NCBI RefSeq assembly: GCF_016756535.1
Contig: NZ_AP023247.1
Coordinates: 2,294,501-2,358,500 of the forward strand
Direction: 5' to 3'
Length of the DNA stretch: 64,000 nt
Source of the DNA: Mesorhizobium sp. 131-2-1
GTDB taxonomy: Bacteria; Pseudomonadota; Alphaproteobacteria; Rhizobiales; Rhizobiaceae
The position numbers were made by a program, and so were the translations under genes. Under the pieces are notes generated by a model. That model was not told the origin of the DNA. It saw only the letters and a list, made by a program, of their open reading frames with translations, and searched no databases. Positions 17,530 to 27,372 of this stretch are shown here, in pieces (position 1 is the stretch's first letter; each line of letters starts with the position of its first letter).

Positions 17530-17601
17530 GGACGCGGTTTGGTCGGTCCGGGAGATGGGGGCATCACTCGGACGGACCGGGCTCAGGCGGCTACCGCGTC
17601 C
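17530..17601. other. strongly folded element, possible structured RNA
   Basis: The outer arms GGACGCGGT (17530-17538) and ACCGCGTCC (17593-17601) pair perfectly over 9 bp. Inside, CGGTCCG (17544-17550) pairs with CGGACCG (17573-17579), and GATG/CATC (17554-17565) forms an apical hairpin. No ORF fits. Three GTAAC direct repeats (17465, 17478, 17488) lie just upstream and could be a regulator site. Either an RNA gene or a cis element; strand unresolved. Confidence 0.4.
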
Positions 17602-17664
17602 GAACCATTTTTCCTGCTGCGGCGGACCTGCCGTTTGCCTCCCAGGAAGACGGTCCGCAATAAG

Positions 17665-17697
17665 AAACGGCGTCCGGATCATCCGGGCGCCGTTTTT
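17665..17697. terminator. bidirectional intrinsic terminator
   Basis: A 13-bp stem (17665-17677 / 17683-17695, one T-G pair) with loop ATCAT. On the plus strand it ends in TTTTT, on the minus strand in TTTCTTATT. It is 25 bp beyond the stop codon of the EF-G-like gene and would terminate it, and would also end any plus-strand transcript from the folded element upstream. Confidence 0.8.
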
Positions 17698-17721
17698 CGC
17701 GTCTGCCACAACAAGTCCCTT

Positions 17722-19773
17722 TCAGGCAGCCTTGCCGTTGGTGTTCATCGCCTCGTCGGCCAGCCGGCCGGTAAGCTCGGCCATGTGGTCGAAGGCTGCC
17801 CGGTAGCTGGCGACGCCGGCGGTTGCCGAGCGCAACTCGATGATCAGGTCGCCGATCTCGGCCTGCGGCATGGTCGCCTCGACGACATCCCATCCGGGCC
17901 AGTCGGGCCGCGCATCATAGCCGAGGATCTGGCCGCGCCGCTGCGGGATCAGCGCGATGATCCTCGACGTCGCGTCGGACGGCGTGACGATCTCGACCTT
18001 CATCACCGGTTCGAGCAGCACCGGCGAGCAGGCAGCCATGCCTTCCTTCATCGCCAGCTTCGCCGCCATCTGGAAGGCCATGTCGGAGGAGTCGACGGCA
18101 TGATAGGAGCCGTCCGAAAGGTTGACGGCGACATCGACCACCGGGAAGCCGAGCGGCCCGGATTTCAGATAGTCGCGTACGCCTGTCTCCACCGACTGAA
18201 TGTAGGTCTTCGGCACCACACCGCCGGTGATGGTGTCGGTGAACTGGAAGCCGGAGCCGCGCGGCAGGGGCTTGATCTCGATCACCACGTCGCCGAACTG
18301 GCCGTGGCCGCCGGACTGCTTCTTGTGGCGGCCGCGCTGCTGGGCCGGTTTGCGGATCGTCTCGCGATAAGGCACGGCCGGGGCGTGGCCCTCGACCGGG
18401 ATCTGGTTCTTGCCCTCGAGCCGCTCGCGCACGACCCGCAGGTGCATTTCGCCATGTCCCGACAGCACGGTCTCGGCGGAGTCCTGGTTGTGGCGCAGGC
18501 TGAGCGAGGGATCTTCCTCGGCCAGGCGCTGGATGGCGGCCGACATCTTGACCTCGTCCTTGCGCTCCTTCGGCCGCAGCGCGAAGGCGAACACCGGCTG
18601 CGGCGGCTCCAGCGTGACCAGCGGCTTGCTGCCGCCTTTGACCGAACTCAGTGTCTGGCCGGTCTTGACGTTGTCGAGCTTGCCCAGTGCAACGGTGTCA
18701 CCGGCCTTGGCGGAGGCGAGCTTCGACTGGTCCTTGCCGAGCATCTTGTAGATGCCTGAGACCTTCGCGGTTTCGCCGTTCGACAGGAAGAGCTCGGCCG
18801 CGTCGGCGACCTGCCCGGACAGCACGCGCGAGACCGACAGCTTGCCGCCGTGCGCGGTGTGGATGGTCTTCATCACCTGGACCACGGTCTGGTTGCCGTC
18901 GGGGGCGCCAAGGCGCTTGCGCGTCGCCTCGATGTCGGGCGCGTCGTGGCGGATCGCCTTCAGTAGGCGCAGCACGCCATTGCCCTTCTCGGCGGTGCCG
19001 ATCAGCACCGGCGTCACCGCGCCGGCGCGCAGATCGGCGGCGAGGTCGTCGAAGATGGCATCCTTCGGCGGCTCGATCTCCTCGAGCAACTGCTCCATCA
19101 ACTGGTCGTCATGGTCGGCGAGTGTCTCCAGCATGGAGAAGCGGGCTTCCAGCTCGCGCGCCTTGTCGTCGCTTGGGATGTCGGCGACCTGGCTTTCGGC
19201 ATATTCGCGGTAGACATAGGCTCGCTCCAGCGCGAGATCGATCGAACCGATGACGACACCGTCCTTGCGCAGCGGAATCTGGCGCAGCAGCAGCGGCACC
19301 GAACTTGCCGGCTGCAGCATCTTCAGCGTGTCGCGCACGCCGGCGATCGCCTTGTCGACCTTGTTCAGGAACAGGATGCGCGGCACGCCGAGGTCGTCGA
19401 GCTTGCGCATGATGAGCTGCAGCGCGGGGATCTTCTTCTCGTCGGCTTCGGCAACGACCACGGCGGCATCGCAGGCGGCGAGCACCGGTTCGGCCTCGAA
19501 GGCGAACTCGATCGAGCCGGGGCAATCGACGAAGGTGAGCTGCTCGCCCATGAATTCCGTGGTGGCGAAGGTCGCCTCGACGCTCATGGCGTGGGCGCGG
19601 GCCTCGGGCGAATGATCGGAAACGGTGCTGCCCGATGAAACGGGATTCTGGCGGGGGATGGCGCCCGTTCGGGCGAGGATTGCTTCGAGAAGTGTCGTCT
19701 TACCGCTTGCGAAGGGACCGACTATGGCAATGCATTTCGGTCCCGTGCGTCGTCCTCCGGCGCGAGTACCCAT
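17722..19773 (-). CDS. elongation factor G-like GTPase (EF-G paralogue)
   Basis: 683 residues, similar to EF-G but with divergent G motifs: P-loop GPFASGKTT (Gly19-Lys25) instead of GHVDAGKTT, G3 DCPGS instead of DTPGH, G4 NKVD conserved. Domains II-V follow in order, ending EATMPQAEIGDLIIELRSAT. The rhizobial EF-G-like family is distinct from the fusA-encoded factor, and its role (recycling, ribosome splitting or stress) is not known. The ATG at 19773 has GGAGG eight bases upstream; the longer frame to 19857 lacks conservation. No rps12/rps7/tuf neighbours, unlike true fusA. Confidence 0.88.
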   Translation of the reverse strand: MGTRAGGRRTGPKCIAIVGPFASGKTTLLEAILARTGAIPRQNPVSSGSTVSDHSPEARAHAMSVEATFATTEFMGEQLTFVDCPGSIEFAFEAEPVLAACDAAVVVAEADEKKIPALQLIMRKLDDLGVPRILFLNKVDKAIAGVRDTLKMLQPASSVPLLLRQIPLRKDGVVIGSIDLALERAYVYREYAESQVADIPSDDKARELEARFSMLETLADHDDQLMEQLLEEIEPPKDAIFDDLAADLRAGAVTPVLIGTAEKGNGVLRLLKAIRHDAPDIEATRKRLGAPDGNQTVVQVMKTIHTAHGGKLSVSRVLSGQVADAAELFLSNGETAKVSGIYKMLGKDQSKLASAKAGDTVALGKLDNVKTGQTLSSVKGGSKPLVTLEPPQPVFAFALRPKERKDEVKMSAAIQRLAEEDPSLSLRHNQDSAETVLSGHGEMHLRVVRERLEGKNQIPVEGHAPAVPYRETIRKPAQQRGRHKKQSGGHGQFGDVVIEIKPLPRGSGFQFTDTITGGVVPKTYIQSVETGVRDYLKSGPLGFPVVDVAVNLSDGSYHAVDSSDMAFQMAAKLAMKEGMAACSPVLLEPVMKVEIVTPSDATSRIIALIPQRRGQILGYDARPDWPGWDVVEATMPQAEIGDLIIELRSATAGVASYRAAFDHMAELTGRLADEAMNTNGKAA

Positions 19774-19984
19774 GGCTGACCTCCACTCAGGCGTTTCCCT
19801 GGGAGCGGCGGCCGGCCTGTTCGGCCGTCGCGGGCGGGGCTTCTTTTCAATCGCCACCTGCCCAAAGCCATCGTCCCACGGGTTTGCGGGGAGGGCAAGG
19901 GAAATAGGAAATTCGCCGGCTTTGCACTCTCAGACGCTCAGGGCACGCGCCCTGGCGTCGGGCGGCAAAGAGGGCGTCCGCCTT

Positions 19985-20055
19985 GTCGCGCGGCGCCGGC
20001 CTGCCGAAGAAATAGCCTGGAAATGGTTGCGGTCGTCGATCGCGACGCCGGTGCC
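19985..20055 (-). pseudogene. possible remnant of an EAL-domain gene
   Basis: Minus-strand reading gives GVAIDD (around 20032-20046), as in the EAL motif VAIDDFG, and in another frame PGYFFGRPAPR (19988-20020), as at the end of EAL domains (QGYFFGRP). In an intact domain these are about 100 residues apart, so most of the domain would be deleted and a frameshift is present. Short matches could be chance; confidence is low. Confidence 0.3.
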
Positions 20056-20083
20056 TCAACCGGCCCGGCGCCGGGCCGGTTGA
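20056..20083. repeat. 28-bp perfect palindrome at the hydrolase 3' end
   Basis: TCAACCGGCCCGGC (20056-20069) is followed directly by its exact reverse complement (20070-20083). It covers the last codons and stop of the hydrolase, encoding its PARRRAG tail. No T-run follows on the minus strand. It could be a 3' stabilising hairpin. Confidence 0.8.
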
Positions 20084-20916
20084 ACACGATCCGCATCCTG
20101 CGCCGCGACGTTTTCGGCGAAGCGCGACAGCATCGGATTGAACAGGTCCGGGCGCTCCCAGAAAGGCGCATGCCCGGCGCCCGGGACGACGTGGCATTGC
20201 TCCCACAGCGTGCCGCAGTCCAGCGTGTCGAAGTAGTTGAGCCGGATGAACGGGTCATCCTCGCCGTTGACGATCGCGACGGGGAAGGCGGCCGCTTCGA
20301 CGACCTGCTTCTGGTCGGCGCCCTTGCCTGCCATCATGGAGCGCGCCACCACGACGCGCAGCCGGCCATCCGTGCGCAGGATGGCGTCGCGGAACGACGG
20401 GTCCGCGCTGTCGCCGAAGCACAGCTTCTCGAAGCGTTCGGCATCGCGTTCGGAATAGAGCTTCTTGGAAGCCAGCAGCATGTCCCAGTTGGCGTGGAAG
20501 CCGCGCAGCATGCCGAAGAAGCCTTTCGACACCGGCGGCGCGCCGGTCAGCATCAATCCGTGGACGGCCGGGTGGAAGCTGGCGAGCTCGATGGCGACAT
20601 GGCCGCCGAGCGACCAGCCGTAGACGATGGCGCGGCCAATGCCCATGCTGTCGAGGAGCTCGGCCGCCGATCGCGCCAGGCCGGTCAGCGTATAGTCCGT
20701 CGCCGGGTCGGCGGCATCCGAGGACTCACCGTGGCCCGGGAGATCGAAAGCGATCAGCCGGTGGGCATCGGCAAGCGGGCTGTCGAACTGGCGGGCGAAC
20801 ACGGCGCGCGTGGCGCCGGACCCGTGGATCATCACGATGGGCATGCCGGGGCCCGCCGATTCGCTGACGCGCAAATCGGCCTGCGGGGTGCGGATCATAC
20901 GCTCGGCAACGGCCAT
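20056..20916 (-). CDS. alpha/beta-fold hydrolase
   Basis: 286 residues. Oxyanion segment IVMIHGSGATRAVF, DLPGHGESSDAA, nucleophile elbow YGWSLGGHVAIELASFHP (G-W-S-L-G-G, Ser nucleophile), acid VNGEDDPFIRL and catalytic His in VVPGAGHAPFWERPDLF. Typical of the AB hydrolase 1 family of esterases/peroxidases; substrate unknown. The start is the ATG at 20916 (MAVAERMIRT). Its last codons lie in a perfect 28-bp palindrome. Confidence 0.88.
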   Translation of the reverse strand: MAVAERMIRTPQADLRVSESAGPGMPIVMIHGSGATRAVFARQFDSPLADAHRLIAFDLPGHGESSDAADPATDYTLTGLARSAAELLDSMGIGRAIVYGWSLGGHVAIELASFHPAVHGLMLTGAPPVSKGFFGMLRGFHANWDMLLASKKLYSERDAERFEKLCFGDSADPSFRDAILRTDGRLRVVVARSMMAGKGADQKQVVEAAAFPVAIVNGEDDPFIRLNYFDTLDCGTLWEQCHVVPGAGHAPFWERPDLFNPMLSRFAENVAAQDADRVQPARRRAG

Positions 20917-21064
20917 GGTGCATTGAACCTCAGGATTGTATGGCGGCCAATATCGCATTCCCGGGTCTACGCGGGCTTTAAGTTTCTGGTTAAGAAAGGA
21001 TTTATCTGCGGCCACCGGTTATAGTGGCCCACGAATCTTTGGTGGCGGGCATGGAATTTTGACG

Positions 21065-21616
21065 ATGGAACGCGGGCTCGACCTTCTTGTCTCGATCATC
21101 GGCATCGCCACGGTCGGTCAATATCTGTGGTCGATGCGCGCCCATTTCCAGTCGTCGGCCATGTCCTCGGGCGCGAAGATAATCTCGGTGGTCGTGGCCG
21201 CGACGGCACTGTTTTTCCTGGCGATCATCTGGATCCTGCCGCAGCCGCCATTAGCCAAGATCGTCGGGCTGATGATCCAGCTGGCGAGCTCAGCATTGTT
21301 CTGGTGGGCGATTTCGCGGTCGCGCAAGGCGCGGCTGCGCTTTGTTTTCGACGCCGACAATCCGCATGGCCTGGTGACCGACGGACCCTTCTCCTACATC
21401 CGCCACCCGTTCTACACGTCCTACATCATCTTCTGGGCCGGCTGGGGTATCGCGACCTGGTCGATCTGGGCTGTGGTGCCTGTCGCCGGGATCTTCGTCC
21501 TCTATCTGATCGCGGCACTGGACGAAGAGAAGAAATTCTCGCGCACGGATCTGGCCGGCGCCTATGATGCCCATCGAAATCAAGCGGGCCTGTTCTGGCC
21601 GCGGCTGCGATGGTGA
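21065..21616 (+). CDS. isoprenylcysteine carboxylmethyltransferase-family membrane protein, second
   Basis: 183 residues with four to five membrane helices. The signature block GLVTDGPFSYIRHPFYTSYI (R-x-P-F-Y) and ALDEEKKFSRTDLAGAYDAH matches the ICMT-like SAM-dependent methyltransferases. It starts at 21065 (MERGLDLLVSII) after a short leader; the upstream open frame is not conserved. Same broad family as the gene at 16549 but not closely similar. Function unknown. Confidence 0.75.
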   Translation: MERGLDLLVSIIGIATVGQYLWSMRAHFQSSAMSSGAKIISVVVAATALFFLAIIWILPQPPLAKIVGLMIQLASSALFWWAISRSRKARLRFVFDADNPHGLVTDGPFSYIRHPFYTSYIIFWAGWGIATWSIWAVVPVAGIFVLYLIAALDEEKKFSRTDLAGAYDAHRNQAGLFWPRLRW

Positions 21617-21774
21617 CGCCGCCGTCATCGATGCGTGGCTGACGCTCTTCGCGTGCGTCATCCGGCCACCCGTGAAGCGGTTGTGCCGGGAAGGGCATCG
21701 GAGGAAAGTGCTGCCACAATGGCGCACCATGGCGGTGTCGCCGCCGACGTGCCATCAGTTCGAGGGTTGAGACG

Positions 21775-22170
<396 letters not shown>

Positions 22171-22181
22171 GCCCGCCCAAG

Positions 22182-22209
22182 AAAAACCCCGGCCTTAAGC
22201 CGGGTTTTT
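22182..22209. terminator. shared bidirectional terminator
   Basis: Stem CCCGGC/GCCGGG with loop CTTAA, flanked by AAAAA on the left and TTTTT on the right, lies between the convergent cupin and aminotransferase genes and can serve both. Confidence 0.85.
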
Positions 22210-22215
22210 CGTCAA

Positions 22216-23478
<1,263 letters not shown>

Positions 23479-23528
23479 TCATCCGGCCAAGCGCAAGCAT
23501 TCTCGAATGAGTCAGGGGTCAAGCAGCC

Positions 23529-24533
23529 GTGACCGGCTTCGCCTCGGCAACAATAAATTCATCAACGGCCGCTAAAACCCCTGTTGGCAGGATCGCAAGC
23601 CAACTCCGCCAAGTCTTGCCGAGCGAGGAACCCTTGTCGCGTAGTATCGGGCTCGCCCACATCATCCGTCATGATGACGGCACCTCCAGCGGTGTCTGGG
23701 GCATCTATACGCTGCAGAGCGCCTTTCAGCCGATCTTCGCCTTCGGGCAAGGCAAGCTGTCGATCGTCGCGTTCGAGGGGCTGATCCGGCCGTTTCGCGA
23801 CGGCGAGCCGCAGTCGCCGATGAGTTTCTTCAACACCTGCCCGGCGGGCGACCGCCTGCATATCGAGGCGCTGACGCGGACGCTGCACCTGCTCAACGCA
23901 GGCGCCTGCCTGCCGGAAGAGGCGTCGATCTTCATCAATTTCGACCCGTCGGTGTTCACCGACCGCGCCATCGCAGACAACGCGCTGCGCGACATGCGGC
24001 TGGTGCTGCACGAGGCCGGCATCGACCCGCGCCGGATGGTTTGCGAGGTGACCGAACAGAAATCGGCCTCGCAGGAAACGCTCTACAGCTTCGTCGAGGC
24101 GCTGAGAGCCAACGGCTTCCGCATCGCTGTCGACGACTACGGCGCCGACGAATCCGACATCAACCGGATCAAGGAACTCAAGCCCGACATCGTCAAGTTC
24201 GATGCGCACTGGATCACGCAACTGATGGAGTCCGGCGCCGGCTTTGCCCTGTTGACCACCATGGTGAAGAGCTTCGAGGAGCAAGGCATCCGCACTGTGT
24301 TCGAGGGCCTCGAGGAAGGCTGGCAGCTCGAGCTCGCCGAGAAATCGGGAGCCTCGATGGTGCAAGGCTTCGTGCTGGCGCGGCCGGAACTGGCGTCGAC
24401 CAGCTTGCGCGTGTTCGGCAAGGGCGTAGAGGCGCCCTCGGCAGTGACAGGCAGTAGCGATGCGCCGGCCAGTTCGGGCGCCGCGCCGGCGCCGCGCCCG
24501 GCGCGGGTGTTCGGACGCAGGAACGCCTCGTGA
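23529..24533 (+). CDS. EAL-domain protein (first of coupled pair)
   Basis: 334 residues with a GTG start. A single EAL-type phosphodiesterase domain (about 60-285) has the signature AFEGLIR (Glu83-Gly-Leu in place of EAL), IFINFDPS, CEVTEQ, VDDYGADESDINRI, DIVKFDAHW and FEGLEEG. Most metal/base positions (E, N, E, D, K, E) are conserved, but EGL for EAL and DYGA for DFGT are variants, so c-di-GMP hydrolysis is possible but not certain. No sensor or membrane domain. The last bases overlap the start of a second EAL gene (GTGA), indicating translational coupling. Confidence 0.88.
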   Translation: MTGFASATINSSTAAKTPVGRIASQLRQVLPSEEPLSRSIGLAHIIRHDDGTSSGVWGIYTLQSAFQPIFAFGQGKLSIVAFEGLIRPFRDGEPQSPMSFFNTCPAGDRLHIEALTRTLHLLNAGACLPEEASIFINFDPSVFTDRAIADNALRDMRLVLHEAGIDPRRMVCEVTEQKSASQETLYSFVEALRANGFRIAVDDYGADESDINRIKELKPDIVKFDAHWITQLMESGAGFALLTTMVKSFEEQGIRTVFEGLEEGWQLELAEKSGASMVQGFVLARPELASTSLRVFGKGVEAPSAVTGSSDAPASSGAAPAPRPARVFGRRNAS

Positions 24534-25390
24534 GCGTTTGGCCGGACAGGCGGCGCAACGCCGCCGAGGCTATCTTTGCCGACGAGATCGGCATCGAGTA
24601 CGGCGTCTATGGCGACTTCCGGCTGAAGAGCGCCTATCAGCCGATCTTCGCGCCACGCGGCCACTCGCTGGCGCCGGTCGCCGTCGAAGCGTTGATCGAG
24701 GCGCAGCGCGACGCAAGGCCGGTCGCGCCGCCGGTGTTCTTCGGCAGCCTGCCTGCGGCAGACCGCCTGTTCGTCGAGACGATGTGCCGGATGCTGCATC
24801 TGAGGAACTTCCGCAACATCGGCGTCGAGGGGCTCGACCTGTTCTTCAACTACAATCCGCTGATCAACGACCATCTCGGGCGGGCGCTTGCCGAGATCCG
24901 GCTGATGACCAGGCATCTCGCCGAACTCGACCTCTACCCAGGCATGCTGGTCTGCGAGATCACCGAGCAGGCGGCCAACGACAAGGTTCTGATCAGCCTC
25001 GTTCGCGAGATGCGGCGCGACGGCATCCGTATCGCAATCGACGATTTCGGCACCGGACATTCGACCGAGGAGCGCATCGCGCTGCTTGCGCCCGACATCG
25101 TCAAGATCGACGGCGCCTGGTTTGCCGAGTTCTGCCGGCATGCCGCCGCCGAGCGCTTCTTCCGGCCGCTGGTCTCGATGCTGCATGATCGGGGCGCGAA
25201 GGTGCTGGTCGAGGGCATCGAGCAGGCCGTGCATCTTCGCGTCGCGCTCGACGGCGGCGTCGACCTCGTGCAGGGCTACCATCTCGCCCGCCCGGCGCTG
25301 GCCGGCACGATCTTCAATGAGCAGCCACTCTCCACCGAGGCGCTGCTCGGCACGGAAAGCAAGGTCGTACCGTTGCATCAGCGGCGCTGA
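24530..25390 (+). CDS. EAL-domain protein (second of coupled pair)
   Basis: 286 residues with a GTG start overlapping the previous stop by 4 bp. The EAL domain covers nearly the whole protein: VEALIE (Glu53-Ala-Leu), LFFNYNP, CEITEQ, AIDDFGTGHSTEERI, DIVKIDGAWF, VEGIEQ and GYHLARPALAG. All canonical catalytic residues appear present, so it is probably an active c-di-GMP phosphodiesterase, or a soluble receptor. A tandem duplicate of the upstream gene in organisation, with clear divergence in sequence. Confidence 0.9.
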   Translation: MSVWPDRRRNAAEAIFADEIGIEYGVYGDFRLKSAYQPIFAPRGHSLAPVAVEALIEAQRDARPVAPPVFFGSLPAADRLFVETMCRMLHLRNFRNIGVEGLDLFFNYNPLINDHLGRALAEIRLMTRHLAELDLYPGMLVCEITEQAANDKVLISLVREMRRDGIRIAIDDFGTGHSTEERIALLAPDIVKIDGAWFAEFCRHAAAERFFRPLVSMLHDRGAKVLVEGIEQAVHLRVALDGGVDLVQGYHLARPALAGTIFNEQPLSTEALLGTESKVVPLHQRR

Positions 25391-25424
25391 TACTTCAGCC
25401 AAAACAAATCACTGGATGAGGCGG

Positions 25425-25460
25425 CTTCCGCCGCGCGATAATCGCGCGAGCCGGAAGGAG
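25425..25460 (+). promoter_or_regulatory. hairpin covering the GST ribosome binding site
   Basis: Outer arms CTTCCG (25425-25430) / CGGAAG (25452-25457) and inner CGCGCGAT (25432-25439) / ATCGCGCG (25441-25448). The GGAAGGAG ribosome binding site (25453-25460) of the GST gene begins inside the right arm, so folding would hide it. It may also end the EAL transcript. Confidence 0.45.
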
Positions 25461-25465
25461 AAGCG

Positions 25466-26074
25466 ATGATACTTTACAGCATGATCGACAGCGGCAATTG
25501 CTACAAGCCGCGCCTGTTGATGGCCAAGCTCGGCATTGCCTTCACCAATGTCGAGGTGAGTTCGCATACCGGCGACACCCGCAAGGCCGACTTCGTCGCC
25601 AAGAACCCCAACGCCATGGTGCCGCTGCTGGAACTCGACGACGGCAGGCGGATCGCGGAATCCAACGCTATCCTGCTCTATCTTGCCGAAGGCACGCGCT
25701 TCCTGCCGGCCGACAGATACGCGCGGGCGCTTGCCTACCAGTGGCTGTTTTTCGAGCAGTACAGCCACGAGCCCTATATCGCGGTGCGCAAGGCGTTGCT
25801 CACCTTCCCTGAGCGCGCCAGGGACGCGACGCCCGAGCGGCTGGCGCTGACGCTGGAGCGCGGCCACAAGGCGCTCGGCGTCATGAACAGGCATCTCGAA
25901 GCCAACGCCTTCTTCGCCGGCGATGGATACAGCGTCGCCGACATCGCGCTCTATGCCTATACGCACACCGCCGAGAAGGGTGGCTTCCAGCTCGACGCCT
26001 ATCCGGCGGTGGCCGATTGGCTGAAGCGGGTGGAGGCCGATCCTGGGCATGTGCCGCTGGGTTGGTTGCCCTGA
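25466..26074 (+). CDS. glutathione S-transferase family protein
   Basis: 202 residues. The N-terminal thioredoxin-like domain starts MILYSMIDSGNCYKPRLLMA and has the glutathione-binding NPNAMVPLLELDDGRRIAES-type segment (cis-Pro and Glu-Ser). The C-terminal all-alpha domain contains FAGDGYSVADIALYAYTHTA (the N-capping box D). Probably conjugation or disulfide chemistry in the cytosol; substrate unknown. Its ribosome binding site lies within a predicted hairpin. Confidence 0.9.
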   Translation: MILYSMIDSGNCYKPRLLMAKLGIAFTNVEVSSHTGDTRKADFVAKNPNAMVPLLELDDGRRIAESNAILLYLAEGTRFLPADRYARALAYQWLFFEQYSHEPYIAVRKALLTFPERARDATPERLALTLERGHKALGVMNRHLEANAFFAGDGYSVADIALYAYTHTAEKGGFQLDAYPAVADWLKRVEADPGHVPLGWLP

Positions 26075-26382
26075 GTCAATTCCTTCGCGCGACGCTGGCG
26101 ACTGGCGAAATCTTCGGCGTGGGCGTCCTTCTCCCGTTCACGGGGGAAGGAGGCGGCTTCATCGGTTTCGCCAATCGTCTGAAAGCAGGCAAATAAAAAG
26201 GCGGGATAAATCCCGCCTTCCCATTCCGGTAGCCTGATCGGGAGCGTTGGGCCGGGCTGGCAGCTATCTGCTGTTCCAGCTTGTCGGGTCTTTCCGCTCC
26301 GGCGCGCTTCTCGCGCGACCGTCAGTACATCCGTGACTTGCCGCGCGCCCCGAACCTTCGTCCGGCGCGCGCTATCGCCAAA
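26075..26382. other. gene-free stretch between GST and cspA
   Basis: It holds a short palindrome CCTTCTCCCG/CGGGGGAAGG (26127-26150), related in sequence to the arms of the larger repeat at 30624, and the cspA terminator at 26191-26219. No ORF with a ribosome binding site is seen. Confidence 0.6.
26191..26219 (-). terminator. intrinsic terminator of cspA
   Basis: A 9-bp stem AAGGCGGGA (26198-26206) / TCCCGCCTT (26211-26219) with loop TAAA. On the minus strand it is followed by TTTTTATTT, so it terminates the cold-shock gene about 160 nt beyond its stop. Confidence 0.8.
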
Positions 26383-26595
26383 TCAGGCTGCCTTGCTCAG
26401 AGACCCAGCAGCGGACTTGCCGGTGCGGCGGTCCTGCTCGATCTCGAAGTTGATCTTCTGGCCCTCGACCAGGGTCGACAGGCCAGCGCGCTCGACAGCG
26501 GAGATGTGGACGAAAACGTCCGCGCCGCCCGCGTCAGGCTGGATGAAGCCGAAGCCCTTGGTGGCGTTGAACCACTTGACCGTACCAGTTGCCAT
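26383..26595 (-). CDS. cspA: cold-shock protein, CspA family
   Basis: 70 residues, one cold-shock domain: [20 protein letters not shown] contains RNP1 (KGFGFI), and [13 protein letters not shown] contains RNP2 (VFVHI). It is a single-stranded nucleic-acid chaperone. Rhizobia carry several such genes, so the symbol is generic. A ribosome binding site GAAGGA precedes the start. The region upstream has a CCGGAC/GTCCGG hairpin (26628-26643), consistent with a structured 5' leader as seen for cold-shock mRNAs. Confidence 0.93.
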   Translation of the reverse strand: MATGTVKWFNATKGFGFIQPDAGGADVFVHISAVERAGLSTLVEGQKINFEIEQDRRTGKSAAGSLSKAA

Positions 26596-26886
26596 TCGAA
26601 GTATCCTTCACATTTGCTTTAGTTTGACCGGACCAACGTCCGGCCGGTGGTATCGAAATTTTGGAGATAGACGTCAGCAAACGCGAAGATCGCGAGGCCC
26701 GATCGATCGGCCGAAATATCAATGCGATGCATATAGGCGGATTTTGCGCTGAAAACAAGACTGTGTGAGAAAGCGGGAACCGCGCCGCCGCCCAACGGCC
26801 GCCCCAATCGCGTGAAAAATTCGCAGCCGGCGCGCACCGCGAGGGAGGAACGAGTGGTTCTCGGGTGCCGGGTTTGGGAGAGGATC

Positions 26887-27219
26887 ATGAAGACCATTCT
26901 GCTTGCCGCCCTGATGACGCTGATGGCCGCCGAGGCGCAGGCGATCTCGCGCTACGACCCGACCCGCATGAGCTGCGGCAGGGTGCAGGCGACGATCGCC
27001 AGCCAGGGCGCGGTCATCCTGCGCTACCAGTCGACGCGTGTTCCGGGACTGCCGCTTTACGACCGCTACGTCAAGGACGAACGCTTCTGCAATATGGGCG
27101 AGGTGAGGGCGCGGGCCTATGTGCCCAGCGCCGACGCGAAATCCTGCCCGGTCTTCATCTGCGAGCGGCCGGAATACAACCGGCACTTCCGCAGGCGTTT
27201 CCTGCAGAACTCAGATTAG
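26887..27219 (+). CDS. small secreted cysteine-containing protein, unknown
   Basis: 110 residues with a clear signal peptide MKTILLAALMTLMAAEAQA. The mature part has four cysteines (SCGR, FCNM, SCPVFIC), probably two disulfides, and is Arg/Tyr rich. I do not recognise a named family. The ATG at 26887 follows GGGAGAGGATC. A second secreted protein gene follows at 27373 on the same strand, but the 150-bp gap argues against tight coupling. Confidence 0.7.
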   Translation: MKTILLAALMTLMAAEAQAISRYDPTRMSCGRVQATIASQGAVILRYQSTRVPGLPLYDRYVKDERFCNMGEVRARAYVPSADAKSCPVFICERPEYNRHFRRRFLQNSD

Positions 27220-27372
27220 CCATCCGTCACGTTTCGCGGGGGGTCTTCTCGCAGCCGGATTCAGTCCGCGTGCCTGGAACCAAAGCCGGGCCAGACAGTT
27301 CAGCTGTGACCTTGATGCGACGCTGGCGTGCCCGGCCGGCTGGGCAAGCGGCGATCTAGAGGAGTTCTCATC

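Noticed and set aside
17096..17567. Minus-strand frames across the 17.1-17.6 kb gap
   Set aside because: No domain, no ribosome binding site and overlap with strong RNA structures and a terminator.
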